Shown piece by piece: positions 34,523 to 46,422 of a DNA stretch of 64,000 bases. Position numbers and translations under genes: made by a program. The notes below the pieces were generated by a model that ran no database searches, was not told the DNA's origin, and saw only the letters and a list, made by a program, of their open reading frames with translations. The number at the start of each line of letters is the position of its first letter. The stretch's first letter is position 1. Source of the DNA: Myrica gale (lineage: Eukaryota; Streptophyta; Magnoliopsida; Fagales; Myricaceae); NCBI GenBank assembly GCA_963930655.1, contig OZ005608.1, positions 1,612,001 to 1,676,000 of the forward strand, given 5' to 3'.

Positions 34523-37500
34523 ATGACACCACTTTTGCAATCGTCCATAAATATTTCAGCTTTTAAGTTTGAATTTTTCCAGAATTATAGCACGTACAAG
34601 AAACCAATCAACCATTACTCTCCATCAAAAGCAAAGATTGCTTCTTCGCATCACAATGAGTTCAAATTAAGCAAAGATAGGTGGACTTTTTCGGGTGGCA
34701 GTAGGGGTGAGGATGGAATTTTGGTGAAAGAGGAGAGGTGGAAGAGGCAGAAAAGAGTGGTTTTGGTGAGGTTTAATCAGGGTTTTGGGTTTAATGGTGG
34801 CGGCGGCGGTGGTGGTGGGAGAGATAATGGTGCCACTGCTAGAGTTCTGGGAAATCTTGCTTTGGCTATTGGATTGACGTATCTTTCCATGACTGGGCAA
34901 CTTGGTTGGGTTCTCGATGCAATTGTTTCCGTTTGGGTATCTCTCTCTCTCTCTCTCTCTCTCTGTTTGTGAGTGTGAGGTTAGTGAGTGTCTTGTTCAA
35001 CTACATATATGAGTTTCTATAGTAACCCATTTAGTTATTTTTGCACTACCTTATGTCGTGGTTGGCTCCGCATTCCGATTTTGTTTCTTGTAATACTTTG
35101 CTGCAATCGTTTAAGAAATTATTTTAAAGTCTTTTGCCTTACCTTGCTTTCCTAGTTTCAAGGAATTGTATCAGGCATGCTGACCTGCTCTATTATGTGT
35201 TCTACATGATTATTTATTCGTCAAGTTGTTGGCTCAGCCATAGACCTTTTCCTAATCCGCTTACACTTGGTAAAGATATAAGAACTCTCTCTGCTACAAT
35301 TATTCTGCTTGTTTGACAAAAGTACAAAAAACTATTCTGTACAGGCAACAGATATCATGTTTTTGCTCCTTTTCTGTTATCATATGGCTACTTGTTGCTT
35401 TTTTGGCAATTGTTTCTCAGGTGAGTTTTTCCTGCATTTCATTTTCTGAGGAAAACAACAGATAATTAGATACATATCTACTTCTATGTATCTAACAGCC
35501 CAACTAGGTTGTGAGGACATCATATACAAACACACACAGAGCCATGTATTCCCTACTGCAAGTGATCAAAGAGTGTAATTACGTTTTGAGGAGGTTTTAC
35601 ACCTTCTTGTTGCTTCTAAAATCAGTATATGTAGTTGAATCTGCTTTGTTCATACCTTCTAATTCCATATTTACAGCTCTTTGCAGTGCTTGTACCAATA
35701 GTTGGCTTGGGTGCTTTCCTCTGGTGGGCTGGACGGGATATGGTCCAAGGCACTGTGAGTATTCTTCGATTTTCTGCTGCTGCTTTTCTTGAGATATTTG
35801 GTCTCTTTACCATACCCTCTATCGGTTATATAAAGCATTTATATCGGCTAAACAACATTATAGATCAACCAGTCTCTACAATTTAGACTTCTTAGCCTAG
35901 ACTTCCAAATATGTGATTTCATAATAAACTTGTATCTCGTAGGATTGGTTTAAATTACTGAGGAGAGCAGAAATATTTACTTACACCTGTTGTTTGAGCT
36001 GACTTCATTGGACTTTAGAACATTGTGTATTATGTAGAAGTAGTGCATGTGTGGGTGGCTAAATATTTTGGGTTTAATTTTTTATTTGGTAGTTCATCAC
36101 CCTTAGTTAAAGATTATGCCAAGTTTACAATGTATTGGTACCCCTTCTCATTTAGACCGTAAACTTACACCCACACTGGATTGACTGTAAGTTGAGGGGC
36201 TCTATTGGACTGCTTTTTGTTTAGAAACGAGTAATATATCCCTTAGACTTAGAGCCCTGATATGTATGTGCTACATGTTTTGTTGAATTAATGGTCTGGT
36301 CGAGTAGCAGACTGCGGTGCCAGTTTATTCTGTTTCGTGTGACAGCTAGTGTGAACCAGTGTTTGATGTTCAAAGCATGTTTTGATAGATCAAAAATGGT
36401 GTTAGAAGAATGTATTCTTTTGCAAAATACATGAAGAACTTGAATTTATATGTTCGTTACATCTTTTAAACTTGTCACTTGTTATCTAGTACCATATAAA
36501 CTATTTCCTATGGTACTTTTAGAATGTGATGGATCAATTACTCAACTTTTTCCATTTGATGCCTTCACTAATTGATTTATTTTTTGTACCTTTTTATATA
36601 TGGTGTACATGCAGTGCCCAAACTGCGGAAATGACTTTCAAGTTTTCAAGTAAGAGCTTTAGACTCTATTTAGTGATATCTAACTCACTTGCAAAGACCT
36701 GGTTTTGTAGTGTCGCGGCTTGGATTGCACTATGAGTTGTCTGACTTGGACATATATGTTATTTGTGGCAGATCTTCTCTGAATAATGATTTGCAGCTGT
36801 GCCCCTTCTGCAGCCAACCTTTCTCTGGTATTAACCATTCAGATGCATAGTTTTGGAAGTTCCTCTTTAATTTGTTTTAGTTGTTGCTTATAGGCGTTCA
36901 ACTTGCATTGATACTTCTAATCATGATATGGGAGAAGTTTCGCTATGTTAGTTGGTTTTATAGTCATTGAACTTTTATCTTTAGTATGGATTTAGAGTTA
37001 TCAATTGGAATAACTTTTATGTTGGGATTTTTCTATGGAAGCTTTCGTTGATGTTTTTCCATATGGTCAGAGTTCTGATTTTTCTGAGTTGTGGGTTTGA
37101 TAAACTTAGTGGGACGGTTTTTTGTTTGTTTAGATAAATACACTTTGCACCTTCTAACTTTGGAGGCCTTGACACTTTGCACCCCGATTTATTATTTTTG
37201 TCACATTGCACCCACCAACTATTGATTTCAGGCACTTTGCACCCTCCATTAAAATTTTCCGTCAATTTGGACGGAAATTTATTCTCTGGTCTTGAAAATT
37301 ACAATTTTACACTTATTAAATGGACATTGCCAAAAAAATGGGGATAAAATTGTCATTTCACACGTCAAAAAATCATTTTCCGTCCAAATTAATCGAAAAT
37401 TTTAAGGGAGGGTGCAAAGTGTTTAAAATCAATAGTTGATGGGTGCAATGTGACAAAAATAATAGATTGGGATGCAAAGTGTCAATACCCCCATAGTTGG

Positions 37501-38487
37501 AGGGTGCAAAGTGTATTTAACCCTTTTTTCATACTTTTTATGTACATATCCTGGCATATCTTGGCTGTCTTATGTTACCATGTGTCATTTGTGAAACATG
37601 GACTTACATGAGGATGGCAATCACAATGCTTTAGTCGGCACTACTTTGTTGTGCTCGCTTGGACTTTCATGGTCTGCCTTCCAGTGCACTTGAAACTGAT
37701 TCAAGAGAATTCGACTCCCTAGACTCTCACTGTCATTATCTTCTGCTTTTGGAGCTTGCACTCGACTTGATACTTACCACAGTTTCCTTGATGGATAGAA
37801 GTCAAGTCTTCACCATGATTAGTGATGTCTTTGCCATCGTAGGGTGACCTCAATGCCACCTTTTCCCTTCATATGGAAGTTTTCCACTCATCGTTGTGCG
37901 GTATAAATTTTGAGGGGGCCCATTACCAGAACAAACTAGTGAAACTCTAAAGTGGCATCAACCAAGAAACATTGTTGATTGATCCATAAAAAGGAACAAA
38001 GGTTTTTCTAGCCAATTTCTTTGGTGGTGCAAGTAATTTTGTCTCTCCTAGATTTCAATATATTTGTTCTAGTAACTTGTACAATATGTATATCTGAATT
38101 TCTCTAATGTTTGAGGACTTCTTACTTAAAAATTTCAGTGGTGAGTGATGAGTTTGTAAGAGACTCTGTGACGTTCTCCAACCAATCAACGAATTTTGGG
38201 CAAGCTTTCAATGAATTTTCCCGTGCCAAGAAAGGTAGTTTCAATGAAGCTTGTTACTTCCTTTTCCTTTAGCATCATTCATGTGGAGCGTATACAATCA
38301 TTTATTGGATTTGTGTATGTCAAGTATATGACAGTAGCTATGTTATATAGTCATTAGCACGTGTTTTCCTGTATTTTTTGTTGAAATGGCTTGTTTATGT
38401 GTTCCTGAACCTCTTGTATCTTTTCAAGGAAAAGATTCTTCTGCGGCAGTTGTCGATGTTGAAGCCGAAGTAAAAGATGCAGACTAA
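34523..38487 (+). CDS. Probable plastid membrane protein with C-terminal zinc ribbon, family not named
   Basis: Six exons: 34523-34936, 35677-35754, 36615-36649, 36772-36827, 38139-38234 and 38429-38487, giving 245 residues with every junction keeping frame. The first 100 residues are Ser/Lys-rich and lack acids at the start, like a chloroplast transit peptide, and include a run of eight Gly. Two hydrophobic segments follow: LGNLALAIGLTYLSMTGQLG (about residue 109) and LFAVLVPIVGLGAFLWWAG (start of exon 2). Exons 3-4 encode two CxxC knuckles (CPNCGNDF and LCPFCSQPF), a likely zinc ribbon. The tail is acidic (VVDVEAEVKDAD). I recognise the build as a conserved plant protein but cannot name its role. 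A (CT)n run begins 3 bases after the exon 1 donor, and intron 4 carries a MITE. Confidence 0.85.
34940..34964. repeat. (CT)n microsatellite next to a splice donor
   Basis: Twelve CT units immediately after the GTAT of the exon 1 donor of the zinc-ribbon gene. Confidence 0.9.
37127..37523. mobile_element. Foldback MITE in intron 4 of the zinc-ribbon gene
   Basis: About 397 bp, palindromic, built of repeated CACTTTGCACC/GGTGCAAAGTG words. The ends read ATACACTTTGCACC on the left and GGTGCAAAGTGTAT on the right. A possible 9-bp flanking repeat TTTTTTGTT/TTTTTTCAT matches at seven of nine bases, suggesting a Mutator-like origin. The left end is worn, so its limit is approximate. Confidence 0.75.
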
Positions 38488-39912
38488 GGCCTTAAACCTT
38501 TATAGCCTGGTATGCAACTAAATATAAGAAATCTTCCTTGGTTTTTTCCTAATCTACGAACAACATTTGTTTTTGGGCAAGTGAGCACTTACCCTTTGCA
38601 CGGTCAAGGAATATCCTTCAGAAATTCCCTGTCTGAGCCTCTGAGGGAGGAATATATCTGCTGTCATTCGGAACTGGAGACACCCGCGCTGATTAGAGCC
38701 CATTATAGCCATGGAGGGATGGTTAGTATACTGACGTCGCAGCTGTATTATAAGTTTTGACAGTGATGATTCTTGTGTTATATTTTTGTATTTCATTGCC
38801 CTAAAGTTCCTTGTCTTAATTCCTATGGTCTTGTTTTCCTGGGTATATTTTGAGCTATAGGGTACATAAATGAACGCGTTTATTTATGATAAAGCTCTTC
38901 TTGTTTACCTGACTGACTGGCTTCCATATGAGCTTGAAGCAATTTTCTGACAGTTTTCTTCTTTTTTGGATTGCACTTGTTCCAACTATTTCGCATTTTT
39001 CATTTCGCCTGAATAATTTCAAATGATTTTAGTATGAGAATGTGCATGCAGATGCCACGGCGATATGCTGATATCTAACAAAATTCCTCTGTGAAGACGT
39101 TTCACAAAAAACCTGTGGTTCAGTGAATATTTCTGACAAGAAAATGTGCTAGTAGTTTCCTGACGAGAAAGAGGAAAATGAAAATATGCGACAAGTTATT
39201 TGCTGAAAAAGGAGCATTTTCTTCACTGGAAGGAAAGTGGGAAAAGGCGATGAAAATGTGCTCCAAGTCTTTTTTTTTTGGCTGAAAATAAACCTCATAC
39301 CAAATAAAACAGAACCAACCAAGTCATTTGATACCATTTTCTGCGTTAAACGTACAAATGAGTAGTCAGCTTTCCATCCTAAGAAAGGTTGACAAGCCCT
39401 GAACAGTTTTGTTAGACCGAATCGGGCTAACCTGAACTGAGCTTTATAAAGCCCTACACGGCTAAGCCTAAGCTCCTTCTATTTCCCTCTGAAGCCTTCT
39501 CTCGCTCCATCACCTGCCACCACTTATGGTCTGTGTCAACCACAATCCTGCATTTGCTGAAAATCAGCAGCAGCAAATGGTTGAGGACCGTGGTTGTGAA
39601 GCATGGGGCGTCCTTGACTGAGGTGGGAGTCTGATCGAAGTTTGGGTAATTTAGGAGGTGGTTTTAGTTAACTTTAGTTTCATAGGTTGATCAGAACGGG
39701 CTTCACGTCCTAATAGAGCACATAATCTGCGTCTTCTAAATTTCTATCAGCTAAACCCTTCGAATAGAGGTCTGAAAGGGCATCAACCCAGAGTGAGAGT
39801 CTGAGAGAGTGTTGCAGTCCATTGATGGTTCCCTAATGAGACGGGACTTAGCTGCATCAGATATCAAAACGACCCTAAGGGATATTACCCAGAAGAGGAA
39901 TAAACGGGAAAA
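38488..39912. other. 3' UTR and intergenic
   Basis: Probable 3' UTR of the zinc-ribbon gene over the first few hundred bases, then no recognised feature. Confidence 0.4.
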
Positions 39913-40117
39913 GATTTCCTCCTAAGAGAGAATTACCTAATTGGTCCTAATAGGCCATTGGATGGATGACAGCACATTAATGAATTCATCCAATGGTCTA
40001 CATTACATATAGATTTTTTTCATTTTAATATAGACTATTGGATGAATTCATTAGTGTGTTGTCATCCATCCAATGACCTGTTAGAATCTATTAGGTAATC
40101 CCTCTTAGGAGGGAATC
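39913..40117. mobile_element. Short foldback MITE
   Basis: About 205 bp. The left half (CCTCCTAAGAGAGAATTACC, then CATTGGATGGATGAC) and right half are reverse complements around a short A/T core. No clear target duplication, so the superfamily is not assigned. Confidence 0.7.
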
Positions 40118-40479
40118 CGAGTTCGGATGAAACAAAGTAGTAGTAGCATTCGTAACCCATTATTTCAAGAAGCCATGTACAACAAAGGCAAGCCAAGTCT
40201 AGCGACTCCCATTACACCCAAAAACATCCTCATACACAGGAGATACATATTCAAGAGATTGCTAAGCCAAGTGGAGGATTTTATTTGCACATAGAACCGC
40301 CATTAGAACTACCCCCAGAGGAGCTAGTGTGATCCTTCTCCAACTTTCTGCAAAGAGACAATATGGCCGGTCAGCCAAAAATGAGGGTTGATAATTACCA
40401 TACAAGGATACAAAAATCAGCAACAAAAAATAGCACATCAAAAGGAAGAGCAAGGAACCTCTAGTTTGGCAGCTACCTC

Positions 40480-41001
40480 CTCCAGCACATTGGAAAATTA
40501 ATTTTGACGTAGCTATTTGAAAATCCTTCGCTCTTACAGCTGTTGTATGTCGCGACTCCGAAGTTCGTGTTCTTTTTGTTCGAACGAAGAGGTTACCTCC
40601 TTACGGCCCTCTTGTGGGCGAGGCATTGGCAACTCTCTTTGCTGCCCAGGAGACGTTTCTCTTACCCTCTTACGGAATTATTTTTCAAGGTGATTCTCTC
40701 TTTGTGATCAAGGCAATTCAGAATCCTAGCTTTGCTATGCCCCGACAAATTTCTCTAATTGTGGCTGACATTTGTAGACTAGTTGACTCTAGAGACTATT
40801 GAGAATTTAAACATATAAAAATAGCAGCGAATGAGTTTGCTCATCGAGTTGCTCAGTGGGCTTCTTTTAAACATTTAGAGGGTAACATTTCTCATATCTT
40901 GTATTCCTGTAACTATCATTTTGAGCGACAATCCATGGTTTTCTTCATGATTGTCTGGTTGTGTTTTAATGGAATCATTTATTTAGTAAAAAAAAAAAAA
41001 A
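40480..41001 (+). mobile_element. LINE (L1-type) 3' fragment with RNase H domain
   Basis: The plus strand encodes parts of an RVT_3/RNase H domain seen at the end of some plant L1 elements: PPAHWKINFDVA, VVCRDSEVRVLF, GEALATLFAAQET, FQGDSLFVIKAIQ and IAANEFAHRVAQWASF, with in-frame stops at 40518 and 40799. It ends in a 14-base A tail (40988-41001). It is heavily 5' truncated. The A tail abuts the 3' end of the small gene on the other strand. Confidence 0.85.
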
Positions 41002-41865
41002 GAACTCTTGTTGTTTTTGCCTCTTCTGAAGAACTTATAACCCCCATAGAAGAGTAACCCCCATCCGGCTAAAGAGACGATCACAAACTGCAAACGACAA
41101 AAGAAGCTCTTCAGCCACCTCGACAAATAACATATATAAAACGTAGGCTGCGTAGCACTATCTTCAATAAGGGTTGAAGAACTTCTTTTGTGAACCTTCG
41201 GCAAAATCTTAATCCCGAAGGTTCACGAGCAATCCCAGTGTAAACTAAGATAAAGAGCAAGCCTTTGCACAAAACATTTTAGAAAGGACTTGCGTGATCT
41301 TCTTTCCATCTAGAAGGGTGCAAAGGGTCCTCCCAAAAGTTCACCTTTTGAGGTCCATTATGATCTGCAATACAGTCGAAGTAATTACTCTCAAATATTG
41401 TAAATGATAATGAATAAATGAACTATAATCTCAAACCGACAATTCCTACACAAACGGAGCGGCAAAACAAAACAGCGGGCATAGATTAGAGCCTATTAGT
41501 TTACAATGAATACTCAGGATTTTTTGAATCCTCAAATTTTACAACCAAACATCATTTTTCACACCACATCAATATAACTACAACACGTATACCAATAAAG
41601 TTAACATCACATAAAAATTATCAAAACAAAAAAAATCCTCACAAAACATCTTAACCGAACACACTCGAAATTTATACGTCATGAATTTTCAGAAAAACAA
41701 CGTTGGTTTTCCTTTTCTTTTCCTGAATTTCTCTCTGCAACTGAACGTGGCCTACAGGAAGAAAATGAATGACAGCTTACCGCCTCCGCCAACGAGACTG
41801 CCCCGATGGATAAGAGAAGCCGCTTGAGCGGAGGAAGGCGTTTTACGGGAGGAAAGCCGAGCCAT
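40983..41865 (-). CDS. Small mitochondrial-type membrane protein (possibly complex I ESSS/NDUFB11), 3' end altered by a LINE
   Basis: Minus strand, exons 41781-41865, 41294-41364 and 41006-41087 or further. Exon 1 reads MARLSSRKTPSSAQAASLIH, basic and Ser-rich like a mitochondrial presequence. Exon 2 reads DHNGPQKVNFWEDPLHPSRW then KEDH. Exon 3 reads FVIVSLAGWGLLFYGGYKFF then RRGKNNK, a single membrane span with basic tail. I recall this build in plant proteins labelled as the ESSS subunit of complex I, but hold that lightly. Intron 2 has a GC donor (GATCAC/GCAAGT). After KNNK the frame runs straight into the antisense A tail of the LINE, adding SSFFFFY and a stop at 40983. An alternative downstream exon (40324-40347, reading KVGEGSH) follows a good acceptor but needs a non-standard donor. 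The native C-terminus is therefore uncertain. Confidence 0.7.
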
Positions 41866-42641
41866 ATTCGTGGCATGGCGAACCACGCCTTTCTACACTC
41901 CCATCGATGTTCGCTGAAATGTTCGAGAGAGAGTCCAAATTTTTCCCTGTATGTGCGCGTGTAGAAGCTGAAATAAACTGCGAGTGCAACGGTTAGAAAG
42001 GAAGAAAAAAAAGGAAATGCAAAACGATTTTCCTCCTACTCCTAGTGACAAAAGTCTGAAATTGTTTTCCCAATCACTGAAATTGCCCTTAAGTTTTTAT
42101 ATAATCTCCAATGGGTCATGGCAGGCGGCAACCATTTCAAAACGATACCCTTCTACTTCTAGTGATTTCCTATCAATTTTTCGTTCCTTTTGAAGTACGA
42201 GCCCCAGCCCACGACGTAGATGCTTTTTCTCTAGATCCATGCAGCAGAAGCTCACACGCATGTAACAGGCAATAAGAATTCTAAGATTTCCTATAATAAT
42301 CCTCGAATTCCCATATTTTCGACGCTATATTTCAGGAGAAGACTTGCCTTCAAAGTTTACTAAAGATTTCAAAACTATGTAGAATATGTAGGTTATCACC
42401 TTACTAAATACACGTATTACAGGGCCTGAAAGACAAACACATCAAAACCCAGAAGGGAGTGTACTTGTTTGTGTGACAGAGTTCACCACAAAACATTTAA
42501 ACATGAACCATTCAGGGCTTTACAGAGGCAGAATCCATATGCAAATCCTCCACATGATGTTCTGATTCCCATTACATACTAACAGCACAACTTGCAATAC
42601 TTCAAGCATCAAGCGTCAAGTTCGTTGAACGCAAGGCCTCT
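41866..42641. other. Intergenic
   Basis: Upstream region of the small membrane protein gene and 3' flank of the next minus-strand gene. No other feature seen. Confidence 0.4.
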
Positions 42642-44419
42642 TTATAGCCGAGAACGAATAAAAACTCTTTTCTTATCCGTTTTCAGAAGATCCGATCCCT
42701 TGTTCCCTTCATTGGGTGTCTTCTTCAGAGCCCCTGTATCCTCTGATCCATTGACAGTTGTGGCTGATACCTTATTTGCTTGGTTTGCCTTCATTGTGTC
42801 TCCGTGCAGTCCTTCCTCAGCTTGCAGTTCGCCCAATACCACTTTCAGATCTCCTAGTTTCTTCTGGTCCTTTGAAGCGGGTAAAGCACCTTGATACATT
42901 AATCCTTCCTGCAGGAACTTATGACCTTGTTGCTTCCCACCTGCAAGACTCAAGTGTGAGAAGAGACAATTTCAAAAATTGGCAAAAGTAATTACCAGTG
43001 TATGGAAGTTAAACAAAATATCTACCTACAAAAGTGAGCATCACAGAAGATAGTTATGGTAACACAAACAACATTTTTTTTTTGTAAGTGGAACTAAACC
43101 AAACAAAGTCAAGGCAGAGTCAAAACTCAATCACAAAATAAAAAGAAAGAATCAAAATCATCACACACTTCGAAATTTTTTTTCCCGAATCAGCTGGAGG
43201 AGTTACAAGCTAGTGGAGAAGGTGGATCTTCCCCCAAAGTGTTTTCCAGATCCCATGTGATTTGATAGGAATACTGCCTTCCATAAGGTTGGAGGTTGCC
43301 CCATGCCCAAGATTGCATACAGGAAGTTGCACTTAGATGAGCTTTAAATGCTTCATGTTCAGGTATCTCCCTCAGCAGTAGATGGATATCAGCTACTATG
43401 GAGCTCTTTTCCAGTCTGTGGTGAGCTCCTTGAGTTGGATTACCCCTAAAACATTGAGCAAATTGCCTTCATAATTATTCTTTCAGGGTCAAGCTCCGCA
43501 AACTCTAGAACTGCCAGGTAGGCAGCTTTGGCTGTGGCAAAGGAGGGCTTAGCAGATTGGCAAATTTTTCAGTCCATACATGGGTGACAATGCTTTTGTT
43601 GCAACAGACAGCCACAAGCAATTAGAAGTTATTACTTACAGTCCCCTCAAACTTTATTCGATAGAATCCTTTGATAGGGAAAGTTTCGTCTTGCCATGCC
43701 ATGAGATGTTCCCAACTCGTTTTTTCTTCAATTTGGTGTGACAGACGCATAGCTTGGTGTCTCATAGAATCATGGAAAGCTCTGTTTCTAGCTAGCCATA
43801 TTAGTTCCGTTGCGTAGGCAGCAAAAGAGGAGAAAGTGGTGCTCCTCATTCGGGTCAACGGTAAGAGCAAGGTTACTATTTAGGATTTAGGATTAACCTG
43901 ATCCAATGCGTAATGTCACTGTTTCCAAATTCATATGTCTGCAGGCTAGGGGGATTTCCTCTATATCACTTTGCAACAAGGGATCTTAGGAACAACTGCT
44001 CAAGTGTTTATGTAACACAGAAAAACATCCGAGTCGACTACCCATTCCTTGATCATACAGGTCTGCATCTCGCAGTATATAATTTCTAAAGGTGATCCAG
44101 CAAAACCCATACCAGAAAATCAAAAATCAGGATAAAACAAAGAGATCATGAATTACTAGCTAGTAATATAAACTATGAGCACGAAAACGATAGATAATTT
44201 AACACCAATTATCGGAATTTCTGAAAGTTCACATATATACATCATGCAGCGACTGAACGGGGACTCACCGCTGAAGGCTTTGCCAGAATCGTTGACGGCG
44301 GAATCCATGGCGAACTTACCGAGGTTTTCCACGATCCAGCCAATTTTGTCCCGGCGGTCAGGGTTGGTCACGTGCTCCTTCCGCACACGAAGTCCGTCGA
44401 TTCTAACACCATCGGCCAT
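42642..44419 (-). CDS. Small hydrophilic protein, 149 aa, family not recognised
   Basis: Two exons on the minus strand, 44269-44419 and 42642-42940, with a clear donor (AGCG/GTGAGT) and acceptor (CTTGCAG) that keep frame across a Gly codon. Exon 1 reads MADGVRIDGLRVRKEHVTNP, then RRDKIGWIVENLGKFAMDSA. Exon 2 reads GGKQQGHKFLQEGLMYQGAL and ends RVFIRSRL. It has no signal peptide or membrane segment. The exon 1 part is compact and looks conserved, while the last 70 residues are low in order and rich in Lys, Asn and Thr. The function is unknown to me. The 1.3-kb intron holds a LINE fragment on the same strand. Confidence 0.75.
43074..43880 (-). mobile_element. LINE (L1-type) 3' fragment with RNase H remains, in an intron
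   Basis: On the minus strand, the end of a zf-RVT-type region (ELIWLARNRAFHDS, then HLMAWQDE) is followed by worn RNase H sequence and an A tail, seen as ten T at 43074-43083. It is 5' truncated with several in-frame stops, and lies in the single intron of the 149-aa gene. No target duplication was identified. Confidence 0.7.
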
Positions 44420-46422
44420 TTGGGTGGCGGCAATAAGACGGGATCGTTTCGCTTCGCACTCGGTGTATAGCAGCGGGCTACACGAGAAGCGTTCGTTGGT
44501 GCCGCCCGGGTGTTTTTCTTCCTGATATTTGTCTTTCTGGTTTAATTATTACTGTCTTTGGTCCTTCAATTTATTTGTATTTGTTCACGTGCCCCGCCGA
44601 CCTCGGGGCAATCTTGGCAGTTTGGTCCTCTTTGAAAATGGACCTTTCATAATGTGTTTTAGTTTGAGACCAAACGATTATAATCTGTCATTTTGGGTAA
44701 TTAAGCCCACCTAATCTGTCTCTCACTCCAATCTCAAATTCATTTTGATGAACCATTGGAATATAGTTTAAGGAAGGAGGTGTCCATTATTTTACCTAGT
44801 AGAGTTTGTCGTTATCAAATAAAAGTTCCATCTTTATAGTATAGAATTCAAAGGTTTTAGAAAACCGAAAATGATCCTCCTTTTGGTGCATTCCGTAGCG
44901 CAAAAGAGAGGAACCATTTTGGCCTTAATATAGTTTAGACTAATGAATCCGTTGAAACATTGCTACAAAATCAACTCAAAATAAGTGTTTGCCCGACGTA
45001 CTTAAAAAACTCTCATATACAAGGTTCTCTCCCCAAAACTAAGTACCTTTGTTGCTAGTTACAAAGACATACAACGATCAAACATCAAGGCGCCGGAGGC
45101 GCACCTCTCTTGTGTACATAGTGAGCACGGTATAGAATGCAGTTCTTTCCAGGAATAAACGAAAAAGATCTGGCATTCTGCAATACAAATCACAAATTTG
45201 ATCAATTGGAACTATGATTCCTGCAAAAGCAATGTTTTACAACTACCCTGAAGTAGATCAAGTCTTTCCCATAAGGGACACAATGTACATTTCACCTTGC
45301 CCAAGGTGCGGACACAATGAGCTAAATATACACTAATTACAGTGAATGCCAAGCAAACGCTTTCAGCCTTGTTAAATAGCTACTCTGGGTATTACCCACC
45401 CCCCAGGAGACTTTATAAACAATATAGACAAGGATAAACAAGATGTCAGTTATAGGGAATTATTTTTCACAGGCAAAGCTTCACCTTCTGGAATTGTAAC
45501 AAACTAGCATGTCCGAGAAGGTATTTTGTGAAGCAAATTAGAATTTCCAGATGCTAGACAGTGCACCGTTGATTAAGAAAATGGGCTGGAGATAGAAAGA
45601 TAAAGTCTGTCAACAGACTCACAAACAGAAACACAATATAAAATTAAAAACGTACAATGAACGAAGTTAGATATTGATAAAAAAAAAAAAGCCAATAAAA
45701 TCATTGAGTTAATATCATGTGTCATGCTTGCTTTGGGAGAAGAAACTATCAAAACTCTACAGCAAAAGAAGGTAACAAGAACACATCAGGACAAAATTAA
45801 CCCAAAGAGGTCTGAAAAGTATTTAATCATAGCAGAAAAGAAAATTAATGAAAATGGCAACGGGTAATTATCTCTTATAGAGCCCAAGTTTATGCACTCA
45901 GATGTACACATTCTCACACCTGGTAAAATTTTCAACATCGGTCCAATATGCTACAAGACAATAAACACCAATTGGGATACTACCGTCATTTGCAGCAAGT
46001 GCTACAAGTACAATAAGGAGCTATGTCGCTATAAGGGACCATGAGGCACATTGTCATCGTGGAATACAAAAGGGAGTTACATGGTCCCTAAGGAAAGAGA
46101 AGATTCTACAAAGACTGGTTTAGACAGGTGACGAGATAAGATATTGACAACTAGCAACTAGAAAAAGATGGTCCCACATAGATGGAAATGATAGAATATA
46201 GTTAGTGTAGCTGATCCCAAGATGCTGATGTAACGCTCCATTCACAAGAATCCAACCATCGATATTCTAGATAGACCATACAGGTAAAATACTACAAGCA
46301 ATACCACAATATCTAGGTAAACCTGATAGGACTAGAGAACATAATTCAAAGTAGATACTACACTTAATGTCATTCCACAAAATCGACTCATCTGAAACTC
46401 ACCAGTGCCTAGACAGGTTGAT
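44420..46422. other. Intergenic and 3' flank of the 77-aa gene
   Basis: No coding exon recognised. The part next to 46422 should be the 3' UTR of the minus-strand gene. Confidence 0.4.

Noticed and set aside
40324-40347. Possible last exon (KVGEGSH) of the small membrane protein gene behind the LINE
   Set aside because: The acceptor is good, but no GT donor in the needed phase exists at the end of exon 3; kept only as an alternative.
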